A stretch of DNA of 64,000 nt from Arthrobacter_M sp030063245. Lineage in GTDB: Bacteria > Actinomycetota > Actinomycetes > Actinomycetales > Micrococcaceae. The notes beneath the pieces are model-generated. The model made no database searches. It was not told where the DNA came from and saw only the letters and a program-made list of their open reading frames with translations. Made by a program: the position numbers and the translations under genes. Where the stretch lies: positions 2,108,001-2,172,000 of the forward strand of contig NZ_CP180316.1 of the NCBI RefSeq assembly GCF_051131705.1, read 5' to 3'. The first letter of the stretch is position 1. Every line of letters begins with the position of its first letter. This document shows, in pieces, positions 1-7,969 of the stretch.

Positions 1-702
1 ATCCTCAAGGGTGTCAGCCTGGCCATCAATTCGGGCGAAACGCACGCCATCATGGGCCCGAACGGCTCCGGTAAATCCACCTTGGCTTCGACCATTGCAG
101 GACACCCGCGCTACAAGGTTGACAGCGGTTCCATCACGCTCGACGGCGAAGATGTCCTGGCCATGAGCGTGGACAAACGGGCTCGGGCCGGTCTTTTCCT
201 GGCCATGCAGTACCCGGTCGAGATCCCCGGCGTCACGGTGACGAACTTCCTGCGCACCGCCAAGACCGCCATCGACGGCGAAGCACCGAGGCTGCGCACC
301 TGGACCAAGGACGTAAAGGCGGCCATGGCCCAGCTGCGGATCGAGCCCGAGTTCGCCTCGCGCAACGTCAACGAAGGCTTCTCGGGCGGAGAAAAGAAGC
401 GGCACGAAATTCTGCAGCTGGAGCTGTTCAAGCCCAAGTTCGCCATCCTGGACGAGACGGACTCCGGACTCGACGTGGATGCTCTTAAGGTTGTCTCCGA
501 GGGCGTTATGCGCGCCAACGAGGACGGCACCATGGGCACGCTCCTGATCACGCACTACACGCGAATCCTGCGGTACATCAAGCCGGACTTCGTCCATGTG
601 TTTGTCGACGGCAGCATCGCCGAGCAGGGTGGGCCGGAGCTGGCCGACCGTCTCGAGGCCGAGGGTTACGATCGTTTCCTCCCAGCCGCCGCGCAGGCCT
701 GA
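1..702 (+). CDS. sufC: Fe-S cluster assembly ATPase SufC (5' end outside window)
   Basis: This is the ABC-type ATPase of the cytosolic SufBCD scaffold, which drives assembly of Fe-S clusters. The reading frame is open from base 1, so the start lies upstream; 233 residues are visible and only about 15-20 N-terminal residues should be missing. The Walker A motif GPNGSGKST, the signature FSGGEKKR and the Walker B/D-loop FAILDETDSGLD appear in order. The Glu-Lys-Lys-Arg form of the signature and the ETDSGLD box are typical of SufC rather than of transporter ATPases. The gene is followed after 34 bp by a SufT-like gene, which fits the end of an actinobacterial suf operon. No sufS or sufU is seen on this side. 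Confidence 0.96.
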   Translation: MLKGVSLAINSGETHAIMGPNGSGKSTLASTIAGHPRYKVDSGSITLDGEDVLAMSVDKRARAGLFLAMQYPVEIPGVTVTNFLRTAKTAIDGEAPRLRTWTKDVKAAMAQLRIEPEFASRNVNEGFSGGEKKRHEILQLELFKPKFAILDETDSGLDVDALKVVSEGVMRANEDGTMGTLLITHYTRILRYIKPDFVHVFVDGSIAEQGGPELADRLEAEGYDRFLPAAAQA

Positions 703-736
703 AACCCCTCCTGAGGATCCGAACCGAGAAGGAATC

Positions 737-1081
737 ATGACTGAGACCGATACCACTCCCGCCAATCCGGCGCAGACGAACCTTGAGGACATCGAAGAGG
801 CTCTCAAGGACGTTATCGATCCCGAGCTCGGCGTCAATGTGGTGGACCTGGGGCTGCTTTACGGCCTGCGGTATGCCGACGACGGCGCGCTGCTGCTCGA
901 TATGACGTTGACGACGGCGGCGTGCCCGCTGCAGGATGTCATCGAAGAACAGGTGGAGAACTCCGTCAGCGACCTGGTCGACGAATGGCGGATCAACTGG
1001 GTCTGGATGCCGCCGTGGGGTCCGGAAAAGATCACCGACGACGGCCGTGACCAAATGCGGGCCCTGGGCTTCAACATCTGA
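737..1081 (+). CDS. MIP18/DUF59 metal-sulfur cluster assembly factor (SufT-like)
   Basis: A 114-residue protein of the MIP18 (DUF59) family, whose members help mature Fe-S proteins and often close suf operons as SufT. The family hallmark DPELGVNVVDLGL is at about residues 28-40, followed by a TTAACPL segment with the conserved reactive cysteine and a C-terminal WMPPWGPEKI motif. The ATG at 737 is preceded by GAGAAGGA at proper spacing; the open frame extends further upstream but would overlap sufC and lacks a binding site. The gene is co-directional with sufC and ends at a strong terminator, so it is probably the last gene of the operon. The exact biochemical role of actinobacterial homologues is inferred from the family. 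Confidence 0.93.
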   Translation: MTETDTTPANPAQTNLEDIEEALKDVIDPELGVNVVDLGLLYGLRYADDGALLLDMTLTTAACPLQDVIEEQVENSVSDLVDEWRINWVWMPPWGPEKITDDGRDQMRALGFNI

Positions 1082-1100
1082 CCGGCTTTCGGGACCAGGA

Positions 1101-1148
1101 AACCGCCGCCTGCGGGACGTTAATCGTTCCGGCAGGCGGCGGTTTTTT
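1101..1148 (+). terminator. Rho-independent terminator of the suf operon
   Basis: A perfect 13-bp stem (AACCGCCGCCTGC at 1101-1113 with its complement at 1132-1144) encloses an 18-nt loop and runs straight into a T tract. It lies 20 bp after the SufT-like stop codon. Confidence 0.92.
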
Positions 1149-1169
1149 GCTGCCCAAGCCTCACCGGGT

Positions 1170-1215
1170 CACAGAACCCGGACCACCCATCTCACAGAAC
1201 CCGGACCACCCATCT
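1170..1215. repeat. Tandem duplication of a 23-bp unit
   Basis: Two identical adjacent copies (1170-1192 and 1193-1215) of a 23-bp unit beginning CACAGAACCCGG sit between the suf terminator and the toxin-antitoxin relic. No coding frame spans them. They mark the left edge of the decayed region. Confidence 0.85.
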
Positions 1216-1243
1216 CAAACCGGCGGCGTCGGCCAGTCGTGCA

Positions 1244-1562
1244 TCAGTTGTCAAAAATTGCGGTTGCACCGACCATCTCAGTCAGTGCCACATACGTAGC
1301 ATCGTAGGCGCTCAAATGATGGCGCAGTTCCCACATCCTTGGCCGCAGAAATTTTGCGGGAAACCTTCGTAAAGTCAGGCCGACAAAACCCGCCAGCGCA
1401 CCCTGCTTTTCGGTCAGCGTGCCGGAAAGCAGGAGGCGTCGAAGAACGTTGGTCGCCTCGCTGTCAATAAGATGCGGCGCTGCGAGCTCATCGTCTCCGA
1501 GCCGATCCGATCGAGATTGTTGGCATCAGCTCGATAACGGCGCTGGCGTCGACAACATTCAC
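1244..1562 (-). pseudogene. VapC-type PIN-domain toxin, frameshifted relic
   Basis: Read on the minus strand, a GTG at 1562 opens VNVVDASAVIEL, the usual PIN-domain start with its first acidic Asp. The frame then breaks and resumes in another frame as DELAAPHLIDSEATNVLRRL, continuing to LSAYDATYVALTEMVGAT and a stop at 1244. HLIDSE and AYDATYVAL match the second and third acidic blocks of VapC RNases. About one frameshift lies near 1500, and the C-terminus stops early after IFDN. The first codon overlaps the antitoxin stop as GTGA, the arrangement of an intact vapBC operon. It cannot make a full toxin in its present form. Confidence 0.8.
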
Positions 1563-1799
1563 TCGCCGCGGCCCTCGCGCAACGCTGCGTGTATGGCATC
1601 ACTGCTGGCCCCGCCCCGGAATTTTGCCTGTGTTTCGCGGATGATGGCGGCATTATCGGATAACTCGAGCTCGTGTGGCCGCATGTTCAAGTTCAAGCAG
1701 CGCGTACTTCGTCAGGGATAGACCTTGTTCCGCTGCGGCCGCGGCCAAAGAACGATGTACTTCGTCGGGGACGTCGCGGATCTGGATAACCTTCGGTCT
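1559..1799 (-). pseudogene. VapB/FitA-type antitoxin, frameshifted relic
   Basis: The minus strand encodes VIQIRDVPDEVHRSLAAAAA, typical of the ribbon-helix-helix N-terminus of VapB/FitA antitoxins, followed by EQGLSLTKYALLELE. A frameshift near 1682 then leads to ELELSDNAAIIRETQAKF and a stop at 1559-1561 overlapping the vapC start. No start codon remains: a TGA at 1800-1802 lies directly upstream, next to the end of the IS21-like fragment. The pair is a broken toxin-antitoxin module whose 5' end was lost at the junction with the insertion sequence remnant. Confidence 0.78.
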
Positions 1800-2216
1800 T
1801 CACGCCGTCCACGACGTGACCGTCTCCGTAGTCCCATTGGAGCCACAGGCCCGGCTCTACAGTCCAAGGCCGGTGAACACGGGTGTTCTGGGCCTGGTAT
1901 TCGGACTTCAACCCGGAGAGCACGTAGCGGGGGTGCGGATCGAACCGCCGTATCCGAGGGCAACGATTTTCTCATGCACGACGTCGCCGCGGATCTTGCC
2001 GCGGGACTGCTGCACCCAGGACTTCATCTGCGGCAGGAACGGGTCGGTGATGCGGCCGCGCTGGCGGGCGATCGGGGCCTGCCGGCCCTCGTCGCGGGCC
2101 TTCACATAGGAGCGGACCGTGTTATGGGAAACCCCGCAGACGACGGCGGCATCCCAGAATGACGGGGTCAAATCATAAGCAGCTAAAATTTCCATGAACT
2201 CTCCTGGAGACTTCAC
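1795..2216 (-). pseudogene. IS21-family transposase IstA, N-terminal fragment
   Basis: A GTG at 2216 starts VKSPGEFMEILAAYDL, the usual beginning of IstA, followed by the helix-turn-helix FWDAAVVCGVSHNTVRSYV. A frameshift near 1945 moves the reading into the frame of KSEYQAQNTRVHRPWTVEPG and LWLQWDYGDGHVVDGVKT, which contains the first catalytic Asp of the DDE/RNase H-like domain (QWDYGDG). The gene ends there, so roughly the first 140 of about 500 residues survive. It cannot be active. Confidence 0.75.
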
Positions 2217-2220
2217 AACA

Positions 2221-2291
2221 AGCCCCTTCCTTCCCCTTGAGGGTGAAATCGAAACGATTGGCATCGTCATTTCACCCGGAAGGAAGGGGCT
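2221..2291. repeat. Long imperfect palindrome at the istA start
   Basis: The left arm (2221-2249) and right arm (2269-2291) pair over 23 bp, with AGCCCCTTCCTTCC matching GGAAGGAAGGGGCT and GGTGAAAT matching ATTTCACC. A bulge of about 6 nt lies in the left arm and a 19-nt loop separates them. It lies directly upstream of and across the istA start and may be part of the regulatory end of the IS. Confidence 0.75.
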
Positions 2292-2435
2292 CTCCCCGTA
2301 GCGACACGAGGGATGGACAAGGGAATCCCAGCACACACAGCCGGCACGAGCCGCCGGCGGCTGTTCAAAACTACTTGCAGCCAATGGTCAAAACCACTGC
2401 CGCGAACGGTCAATCCAAATTGCCGTCTGCGGACA

Positions 2436-3285
2436 GTTTAGAGTTGCCGCTAACAGTCGTGGTCCGGGTTGTTCCGGCACTGGTCTGAGTGACCCCGTTC
2501 AGCAGCCCGGTTTCCGGGACGTAGGTCAGTGACGCCGCCCTCGCCCCATCCACACCCTTCGACGACTGCACCGAGGTCGGGGTTGTGCCGGTGTCGGCGA
2601 TAGTCGTGGTGTTCCCGTTCCGGTCCGCCACCGAGGTCGGTTTGCCGTCCGCGTCCAGGATGATGACCTGCGCCGTCGTCCGCGACGTCAGCTTGTACCC
2701 GGCGGACGTTTTCACCAGGTCGGCCTTCACCCCCGCCGGGGCCGTGAACGCCGTCGATGACCCGGCCACCGGGGTGAACAAGGCCGTGTAGCCGTCTCCG
2801 GAGTGTAGAACAACCCCGGGCCGGGGTTGTCGACAACCAGCCCGCACCGCCAAGAGCGAGTTTCCACCCCGAATACTCATACGCCGAAAATGATCCGGAG
2901 GAGAGGACGTCGGCGGCGCGGGAATTGAACACCATCCCCACACCCGTATCGTCGCTGATTCCCGGCAGAGAAAGAGCCCTCACCGTGAGCATCAGATTCC
3001 CGGTGCCGACATCCACCGACCCGGACACCTGATCACTGATACCAATCGGCAGCCTCGTTGCGCCGGGCCGGGATCCCACACCCCTATCGATGCGGGGTCA
3101 CCGGTTGGGAGCGCCGCGAATGAGGGGGAGGCAAAACCCACACTCGCCGAGAGGACGAGACCCAGGGTGAGCACCCCGGTCAACGACTTCCTGACAACGA
3201 ATCGACCCCGGGGGCCTCGCTTGGAGGGGACGTGATCGCCCCGTGCAGGCATGGAATTGCGTTCACGCACAACAGAAAAAGACAT
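2436..3285 (-). pseudogene. RHS/YD-repeat-type secreted protein, truncated and frameshifted
   Basis: The gene starts at ATG 3285 behind GGGGGAC and encodes a positively charged leader followed by the hydrophobic stretch LTGVLTLGLVLSASVGFA, a likely Sec signal peptide, then ALPTGDPASIGVWDPG. A frameshift near 3065 leads to ISDQVSGSVDVGTGNLMLTV, the typical entry of RHS or wall-associated YD proteins. A second near 2840 leads to the frame with ADGKPTSVADRNGNTTTI, which resembles an RHS/YD segment. The frame is cut at about 2435 by the IS21-like end, so the repeat region and any toxin tip are gone. Two frameshifts plus truncation make this a clear pseudogene. Confidence 0.8.
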
Positions 3286-3850
3286 CTTCGTCCCCCAAAC
3301 CGAACCGATGAGATAACCGAAACCTATGCGAGTTTTTCGGCGAAAGTAATGGGTAAAGTACGAGCCAATTCCACCCATCCTGTTCTCTGCGACGATGTGA
3401 CAGGCGAGTATCGGCCATGTCGAGACCAAAATCCGCGGCCGACCCTGGAAATGAGACAGGCACCAACGGCAATCAAACTGACCGGGGTGAGAGTACCGGT
3501 GATGGCAACGAGCCAACACTGGCTGCCGCCCGCCACGCCGGCGGTGATGAGTGCATCGCCGTGCAGATAGAAGCCCTGGCAGAAGATAGCTCCGCAACCG
3601 GAACCCAGACATCGGACGAATACAGACCACTTGAATAGCGGTCACTACCAGTAAGCCACCCCTAGATCCGAAAAATTTCACCGTCCAACGCCGGAATCCG
3701 CACCGATGCGCCCTAACGTGAATTTCCGTACCGATCCTCCTCAGACCCCGTGACGGTGGGGCTCGCCGGCTGATCGTCTGGAGGCCGGGCGGAGCCGGTC
3801 GCAGCCACTCGACCGCCGGCATTGACACGGACGCCTACCGCACCATCACC
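3286..3850. other. Intergenic stretch without a recognised gene
   Basis: About 565 bp separate the RHS relic from the acyl-AMP ligase. Open frames on both strands are arginine- and serine-rich with no domain signature and no credible binding site. I see nothing coding here; it presumably holds the promoter of the lost secreted protein. Confidence 0.6.
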
Positions 3851-3856
3851 TAAGAT
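3851..3856 (+). promoter_or_regulatory. Leaderless -10 box of the acyl-AMP ligase
   Basis: TAAGAT lies 8 nt before ATG 3865 and no Shine-Dalgarno is present. This fits a leaderless transcript starting at or next to the start codon. Confidence 0.6.
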
Positions 3857-3864
3857 TGAACCCG

Positions 3865-5430
3865 ATGCCTTTTCTCAATCAGTTCCGACGCTGGGCCCGG
3901 GAGCAACCGGACCTGACCGCCGTCGGCGTGGGCACTGAGCGCCTCAGCTACGCCGAATTGGCCGCTCAAGCGGCGGCGCTGGTGCCCGGCACCGCGGGGA
4001 CGACGGCGCTGTGCCTCGCCAATTCCCTCGACCTCGTGGCACGTTTCGCGGCCGCGGTCGCGGGGGAACGACGCTGCGCTGTGCTGGACCCCCGCTGGCC
4101 GGAAACCCAGCGCTCGGCGGTGCATCAGCTGATGGGAACGGCCGGAAGCACCGGTGGCAATGATCTGGCCGACGGGCCCGGTGACTCAGGCTTCCTGATC
4201 GGGCTCACGTCCGGAACCAGCGGAACGCCCAAGGGGTTCATCCGCAGCCGCCGGTCCTGGCAGCTGTCCTTCGAGCGCAGCACCGAGTACTTTCGGCTCA
4301 CCCGGCAGGACGCGACACTCGCCCCGGGCCCGCTCTCGGCAAGTCTGAATCTTTATGCCCTCTCGGAGTGCCTCTATGCGGGCGCCCCCTTCTTCACACT
4401 GCCATCCTTCAACCTAGCGGGGGTATTCCAGGCCATCCGGGAGCACAGCATCACCCGCCTGGTGGTGGTGCCCGCCATGCTGCGGATGATTGCGGAGCGC
4501 GCCAACGCCGCGGGGACCTCCGCGTCAGGTATTACGTGCATCATCAGCGCGGGGGCCAAGCTCGACGCCGTTACCGTGGCGGCCGCACGGGTCTGGGCAC
4601 CGAAGGCCGCTATCTATGAATATTTCGGCGCATCGGAGCTTGGTTTCGTCGCAGCGGTGCTGCTGCCCCGGGACGAGGACAACGAAAACGGCCGGGACAG
4701 CTACAGCCCCCGCGGCGGTGGCCGGGCCGGCGACAGCTACAGCGACGGTGGCCGGGCCAGCTACAGCCCCAGGGACAGCTACAGCGCCGGCGACAGCTAC
4801 AGCGCCGACGACGGCGGCCTGCCCCCTACCGCAGTCGGGCGCGCCTTTCCCGGCGTCCGGCTGAGCATCCGGGACGACGCCGGCAAGGAGCAGTTGGCGG
4901 GCTCGCCGGGAAATATCTATGTGCACAGTGAGCTGGTCAGCGGCGGATATCTGTGGGGCGACGACGGCCGCGCCTTCCACCGCGACGGCCGATGGTGCAC
5001 GGTGCATGACCAGGGTTTTCTGGACGCCGATGGAACCTTGCACTATCTTGGCCGGCGCTCAGACATGATGGTCACGTCCGGGCACAATGTCTACCCGCAG
5101 GAGGTCGAGTTGGCGCTGCAGTCGTCGCCAGCGGTCGCGACCGTCGTCGTCACCGGGGTGCCTGACGGTTACCGGGGGCACCGGATCGTCGCGGCGGTCC
5201 TGGGCCCCGGTGGCGCCGGTGCAGACGCCCCAGCAGACCCCAAAACTGCTGACGCTCGAACCGCGGGCGCCTTGCGCCGCGCCGCGGAGTCCGCACTGGT
5301 GGGGTACAAGCGGCCTTCCGGATACTTTGTCCTCACCGAGCTGCCGTTGACCGCCGGCGGGAAAGTCAGCCGCAGCATACTCGCGGCCTGGATCGTGGCG
5401 GGGGACCCGCGTGTCCGGCGGCTGCACTGA
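3865..5430 (+). CDS. Acyl-AMP/acyl-CoA ligase (ANL superfamily, YhfT-like)
   Basis: A 521-residue adenylate-forming enzyme that should activate a carboxylic acid as its acyl-AMP and then CoA ester. The P-loop LTSGTSGTPKG is at about residues 113-123, the A5 motif YEYFGASELG at about 250, the A8 hinge YLGRRSDMMVTSGHNVYPQE at about 395, and the catalytic A10 lysine in LTAGGKVSRS near the C-terminus. A low-complexity insert rich in DSYS repeats (about residues 277-317) sits between A5 and A7. A TTG at 3856 is also in frame, but ATG 3865 fits the upstream -10 box. The thiolase gene starts 1 bp after its stop. B. subtilis yhfT-yhfS lie beside the biotin transporter yhfU, and the same association here suggests a link to biotin or pimeloyl-chain supply. 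The substrate is unknown. Confidence 0.88.
   Translation: MPFLNQFRRWAREQPDLTAVGVGTERLSYAELAAQAAALVPGTAGTTALCLANSLDLVARFAAAVAGERRCAVLDPRWPETQRSAVHQLMGTAGSTGGNDLADGPGDSGFLIGLTSGTSGTPKGFIRSRRSWQLSFERSTEYFRLTRQDATLAPGPLSASLNLYALSECLYAGAPFFTLPSFNLAGVFQAIREHSITRLVVVPAMLRMIAERANAAGTSASGITCIISAGAKLDAVTVAAARVWAPKAAIYEYFGASELGFVAAVLLPRDEDNENGRDSYSPRGGGRAGDSYSDGGRASYSPRDSYSAGDSYSADDGGLPPTAVGRAFPGVRLSIRDDAGKEQLAGSPGNIYVHSELVSGGYLWGDDGRAFHRDGRWCTVHDQGFLDADGTLHYLGRRSDMMVTSGHNVYPQEVELALQSSPAVATVVVTGVPDGYRGHRIVAAVLGPGGAGADAPADPKTADARTAGALRRAAESALVGYKRPSGYFVLTELPLTAGGKVSRSILAAWIVAGDPRVRRLH
4696..4803 (+). repeat. In-frame GACAGCTACAGC repeat array inside the ligase gene
   Basis: Copies begin at 4696, 4732, 4757 (variant GCCAGCTACAGC), 4774 and 4792, separated by glycine/arginine codons and encoding a DSYS-rich loop. 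The array keeps the frame. It lies in a surface region between conserved motifs, so it probably tolerates length change. Confidence 0.85.
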
Positions 5431-5431
5431 T

Positions 5432-6595
5432 ATGCGCGGAGATAACCAGCCGGTGGTGATTGCCGCCCGCCGCACACCCATCGGACGCGCGGGTGGCGCC
5501 TACCGGGACGTCCCGGCACATGATTTGTTGGCGCCGGTGCTCCAGGCGCTGTTGGCCGACGGCCGGCTGCCGGGCAACGGTGTGGCCGACGTCATCATCG
5601 GCAACGCCACCGGCGGCGGCGGCAACGTTGCCCGACTCGCCGCCCTGACCGCGGGCCTGCCCGTGGACGTGCCCGGTCTGACCGTGGACCGGCAGTGCGG
5701 CTCCGGGCTGGAGGCGGTGGTGCTGGCGTCCAGGCTAGTGGCCGCGGGGGCCGGTCGGGCGTACCTGGCCGGTGGTGTGGAGAGCATCAGCACTGCGCCG
5801 GCACGTGCCCACCGACTGCCGGACGGGTCCCTGGAGTTCTTCGACCGGGCGCAGTTCGCGCCACCGTGGCTGGGGGACACGGATGTCGGCGTGGCGGCCG
5901 AGAACGTGGCCGGCCGGTACGGGATCAGCCGGGAACGCCAGGACGAGTATGCCCTGCGCAGCCACCGGCTCGCACTGGCGGCGCAGGACGCAGGGGAGTT
6001 TACCGCCGAGCTGGTGCCGTTCAGCCAGCTCGCGGCGGACCAGGGGCCGCGCCGGACGCTGACCGCGGCCATGCTGGCCCGCTTCCCGGCCGCCTTTGTA
6101 CCCGGCGGGACGGTCACTGCGGGAAACTCCTGCCCTTTCAGTGACGGTGCCGCCGCCGTGCTCGTGACCAGCCGGGCCCGGGCACGGGAGCTTGGGGCGC
6201 AGGCCGGGCTCGTATTTCTGGATAGTGCCGTCACCGGCAACGAACCGGCCTATCTGGGGGCCGGGGCGGAGTCTTCCACCCGGGAACTGTTGCGCCGGAG
6301 CGGCAGCAGTCTCGATGCGGTGCCGCTGATCGAGTTCAATGAGGCGTTCGCCTCGCAGGTGCTCGCCGTGCTGGACCGGCTGGAACTGGACCCCGGCAGA
6401 ATCAACGCCGGGGGCGGGGCGCTGGCGCTGGGTCATCCCTATGGTGCATCGGGCGCGGTGTCCGTGACCAGGCTCTTCACCCAGGCCCGGCGCCGGGCAG
6501 GGAGCCACGGGCCGGAGGGCGAGTTGGCCCTGGCCATGATCAGCATCGCAGGCGGAATGGGCATCTCAGCCCTCTTCCGCTGGGAAACGCTCTAA
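5432..6595 (+). CDS. Thiolase / acetyl-CoA acetyltransferase-like (YhfS-like)
   Basis: A 387-residue thiolase-fold protein. The nucleophilic Cys89 lies in DRQCGSGLEA, the NEAFASQ motif is near residue 310, and the catalytic His is in GGGALALGHPYGASGA. The second catalytic Cys, normally found as CxGGGxG near the C-terminus, is replaced: the sequence reads MISIAGGMG, with Ser at that position. The protein may thus be impaired in Claisen chemistry or act as a hydrolase or carrier. It starts 1 bp after the ligase stop; a GTG at 5411 inside the ligase is an alternative start. Its stop codon overlaps that of bioN on the other strand (TAA on plus and TAG on minus share two bases). Confidence 0.87.
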   Translation: MRGDNQPVVIAARRTPIGRAGGAYRDVPAHDLLAPVLQALLADGRLPGNGVADVIIGNATGGGGNVARLAALTAGLPVDVPGLTVDRQCGSGLEAVVLASRLVAAGAGRAYLAGGVESISTAPARAHRLPDGSLEFFDRAQFAPPWLGDTDVGVAAENVAGRYGISRERQDEYALRSHRLALAAQDAGEFTAELVPFSQLAADQGPRRTLTAAMLARFPAAFVPGGTVTAGNSCPFSDGAAAVLVTSRARARELGAQAGLVFLDSAVTGNEPAYLGAGAESSTRELLRRSGSSLDAVPLIEFNEAFASQVLAVLDRLELDPGRINAGGGALALGHPYGASGAVSVTRLFTQARRRAGSHGPEGELALAMISIAGGMGISALFRWETL

Positions 6596-7239
6596 TCCCC
6601 TGCACCGCCGACGCGCCGGTCTTCCGCGTCGCCCAGACCGCGCGCGGCCAGAGCCTCGCCCGTCGCCCGGGCATAGGCGACGGTCCCGATCAGCACCGGC
6701 AGTGTGCGGGCCCGCAGGTTCCGCTCCAGCCCGCGCGCCCGGGCGGCGTCACGGACGTCATCGAAGGCGCCGATGATGAATGGAATACTTCGCAGCATCA
6801 GGGACACCGTCAGGGCGAATCGTTCCGGATCGGCCCCGAACCGGCGCAGTGGCCGTACGGCCTTCACCAATCCGTCCAGCAGCGCGGCCACCGTTGTCGT
6901 TGCGGTCAGCGCATTTGAGGCCAGCACGGCGGCGAGGATACCTGCAACGACGCGCCAGGCAGTCAGCGGCCCCGACTGCCAGTACTGGTAGGCACCGATC
7001 AGCAGCAAAAAGACCAGCATCAACCGCACTGGCCGCCAGAGCCGTCCCGGCGGCAGCCCGGCCACAAAATGCAGCACGACGACGGCGGCCAGGACCGCCG
7101 TCGTGACGTAGACATCCCCCGTGGCAAAGCAGAGCACGGTGACGATCAGGAGCAGGACGGCCTTAAGCCACAGCGGGGACCGGTGCAGCCATGACGTTCC
7201 GGGGACGTAGCCGGCGATCAGATGGGCATGACCGCGCAT
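6592..7239 (-). CDS. bioN: Biotin ECF transporter transmembrane protein EcfT (BioN)
   Basis: A 215-residue membrane protein with several hydrophobic segments (for example LWLKAVLLLIVTVLCF and LVFLLLIGAYQY). The cytoplasmic coupling helices carry Ala-Arg-Gly motifs (RDAARARG and EALAARG) through which EcfT proteins grip the ATPase. The start at ATG 7239 is chosen for its AGAAGG binding site; the frame extends further upstream only inside bioM. It is the third gene of the leftward bioY-bioM-bioN operon and would couple ATP hydrolysis to BioY for biotin import. Confidence 0.9.
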   Translation of the reverse strand: MRGHAHLIAGYVPGTSWLHRSPLWLKAVLLLIVTVLCFATGDVYVTTAVLAAVVVLHFVAGLPPGRLWRPVRLMLVFLLLIGAYQYWQSGPLTAWRVVAGILAAVLASNALTATTTVAALLDGLVKAVRPLRRFGADPERFALTVSLMLRSIPFIIGAFDDVRDAARARGLERNLRARTLPVLIGTVAYARATGEALAARGLGDAEDRRVGGAGD

Positions 7240-7273
7240 CAGTGCACTGACCTTCTGCGGGGCACCATCGGCA

Positions 7274-7969
7274 TCAGTTGTACATCCTGCGGTACCGGGC
7301 CACAGCGTCGGCGGCGGGCCCGTCAAAGACAATTGCGCCGTCGTCGACCACCAATGCCCGGGTGCAGTCCTGCGCCAGTTCAAGGTCGTGCGTGGCCATA
7401 ATGAGCTGCTGGGGCAGCGCGGCGAGCCGGGAACGCAGCAATCGGCTGTTGCGCAGATCCAGCAGCGTGGACGGCTCATCCAGGACGAGCAGTCTCGGCT
7501 GCACGGCCAGGACCGTTGCCAGCGCCACCAGCTGCCGTTCACCGCCGGAGAGTTCGTAAATACTGTTCGCCGCCAGCGCGCCCAGGCCGTATTGCTCCAG
7601 CACGCCTGCTGCCGCGGACCGGCGCTCCGGCGCCGACTTGTGCACGCGCCGCAGGGAGAGTTCTATATCCTCCAAAGGGGTTGGCATGACCAACTGGGAG
7701 AGCGGATCGGTGAAAACGAATCCGACCTGCCGGCGCACCGCCCTGCCCTGCGTGCGGGTATCGAGCCCGTTGATGGTGACCGTGCCGGAGCTGGGCAGCA
7801 TCAGTGAGTTCAGTAGGCGCAGCAGGGTGGACTTGCCCGAGCCGTTGGCCCCGATCACGGCGATCCGCTGCTCGGTCAGCTCCACGGTGGTGGGTTTGAG
7901 GATCGTCCGCAGGTTGCCATCAGCGGTTTCAACACTGACGCCGGCCCCGCAAAGGGCTACGTGGTTCAC
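7274..7969 (-). CDS. bioM: Biotin ECF transporter ATPase (BioM)
   Basis: A 231-residue energy-coupling-factor ATPase. The Walker A motif GANGSGKST is near residue 39, followed by the signature ELSGGERQLVALA, the Walker B LLVLDEPSTLLD and an H-loop ATHDLE. The start GTG (7967-7969) overlaps the bioY stop as GTGA, which supports translational coupling. Position between bioY and bioN assigns it to biotin rather than to cobalt or a shared ECF module. Confidence 0.92.
   Translation of the reverse strand: MNHVALCGAGVSVETADGNLRTILKPTTVELTEQRIAVIGANGSGKSTLLRLLNSLMLPSSGTVTINGLDTRTQGRAVRRQVGFVFTDPLSQLVMPTPLEDIELSLRRVHKSAPERRSAAAGVLEQYGLGALAANSIYELSGGERQLVALATVLAVQPRLLVLDEPSTLLDLRNSRLLRSRLAALPQQLIMATHDLELAQDCTRALVVDDGAIVFDGPAADAVARYRRMYN

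Larger units (their letters stand above)
1795..2435 (-). mobile_element. IS21-like insertion sequence remnant (left end plus IstA N-terminal part)
   Basis: The fragment reads leftward. It starts near 2435 with TGTCCGCAGACGG, which abruptly ends the RHS reading frame. It then has an A/T-richer end with repeated TGGTC-type motifs and the beginning of an istA-like gene. It stops at about 1795, where IstA-like sequence joins the antitoxin relic. The IstB helper gene and the other end are absent. The exact end at 2435 is inferred from where host coding similarity stops and was not confirmed by a target duplication. Confidence 0.65.

Noticed and set aside
578..1054. Long antisense frame opposite the SufT-like gene
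   Set aside because: Arg/His/Gln-rich shadow with no domain, as expected opposite a high-GC gene.
3232..3638. Overlapping open frames between the RHS relic and the ligase
   Set aside because: Two overlapping frames lack binding sites, hydrophobic core or motif; composition is non-coding.
4525..5043. Antisense 172-codon frame with Val/Ala/Gly repeats in the ligase gene
   Set aside because: The repeats are the complement of the DSYS array; the sense frame carries the catalytic motifs.
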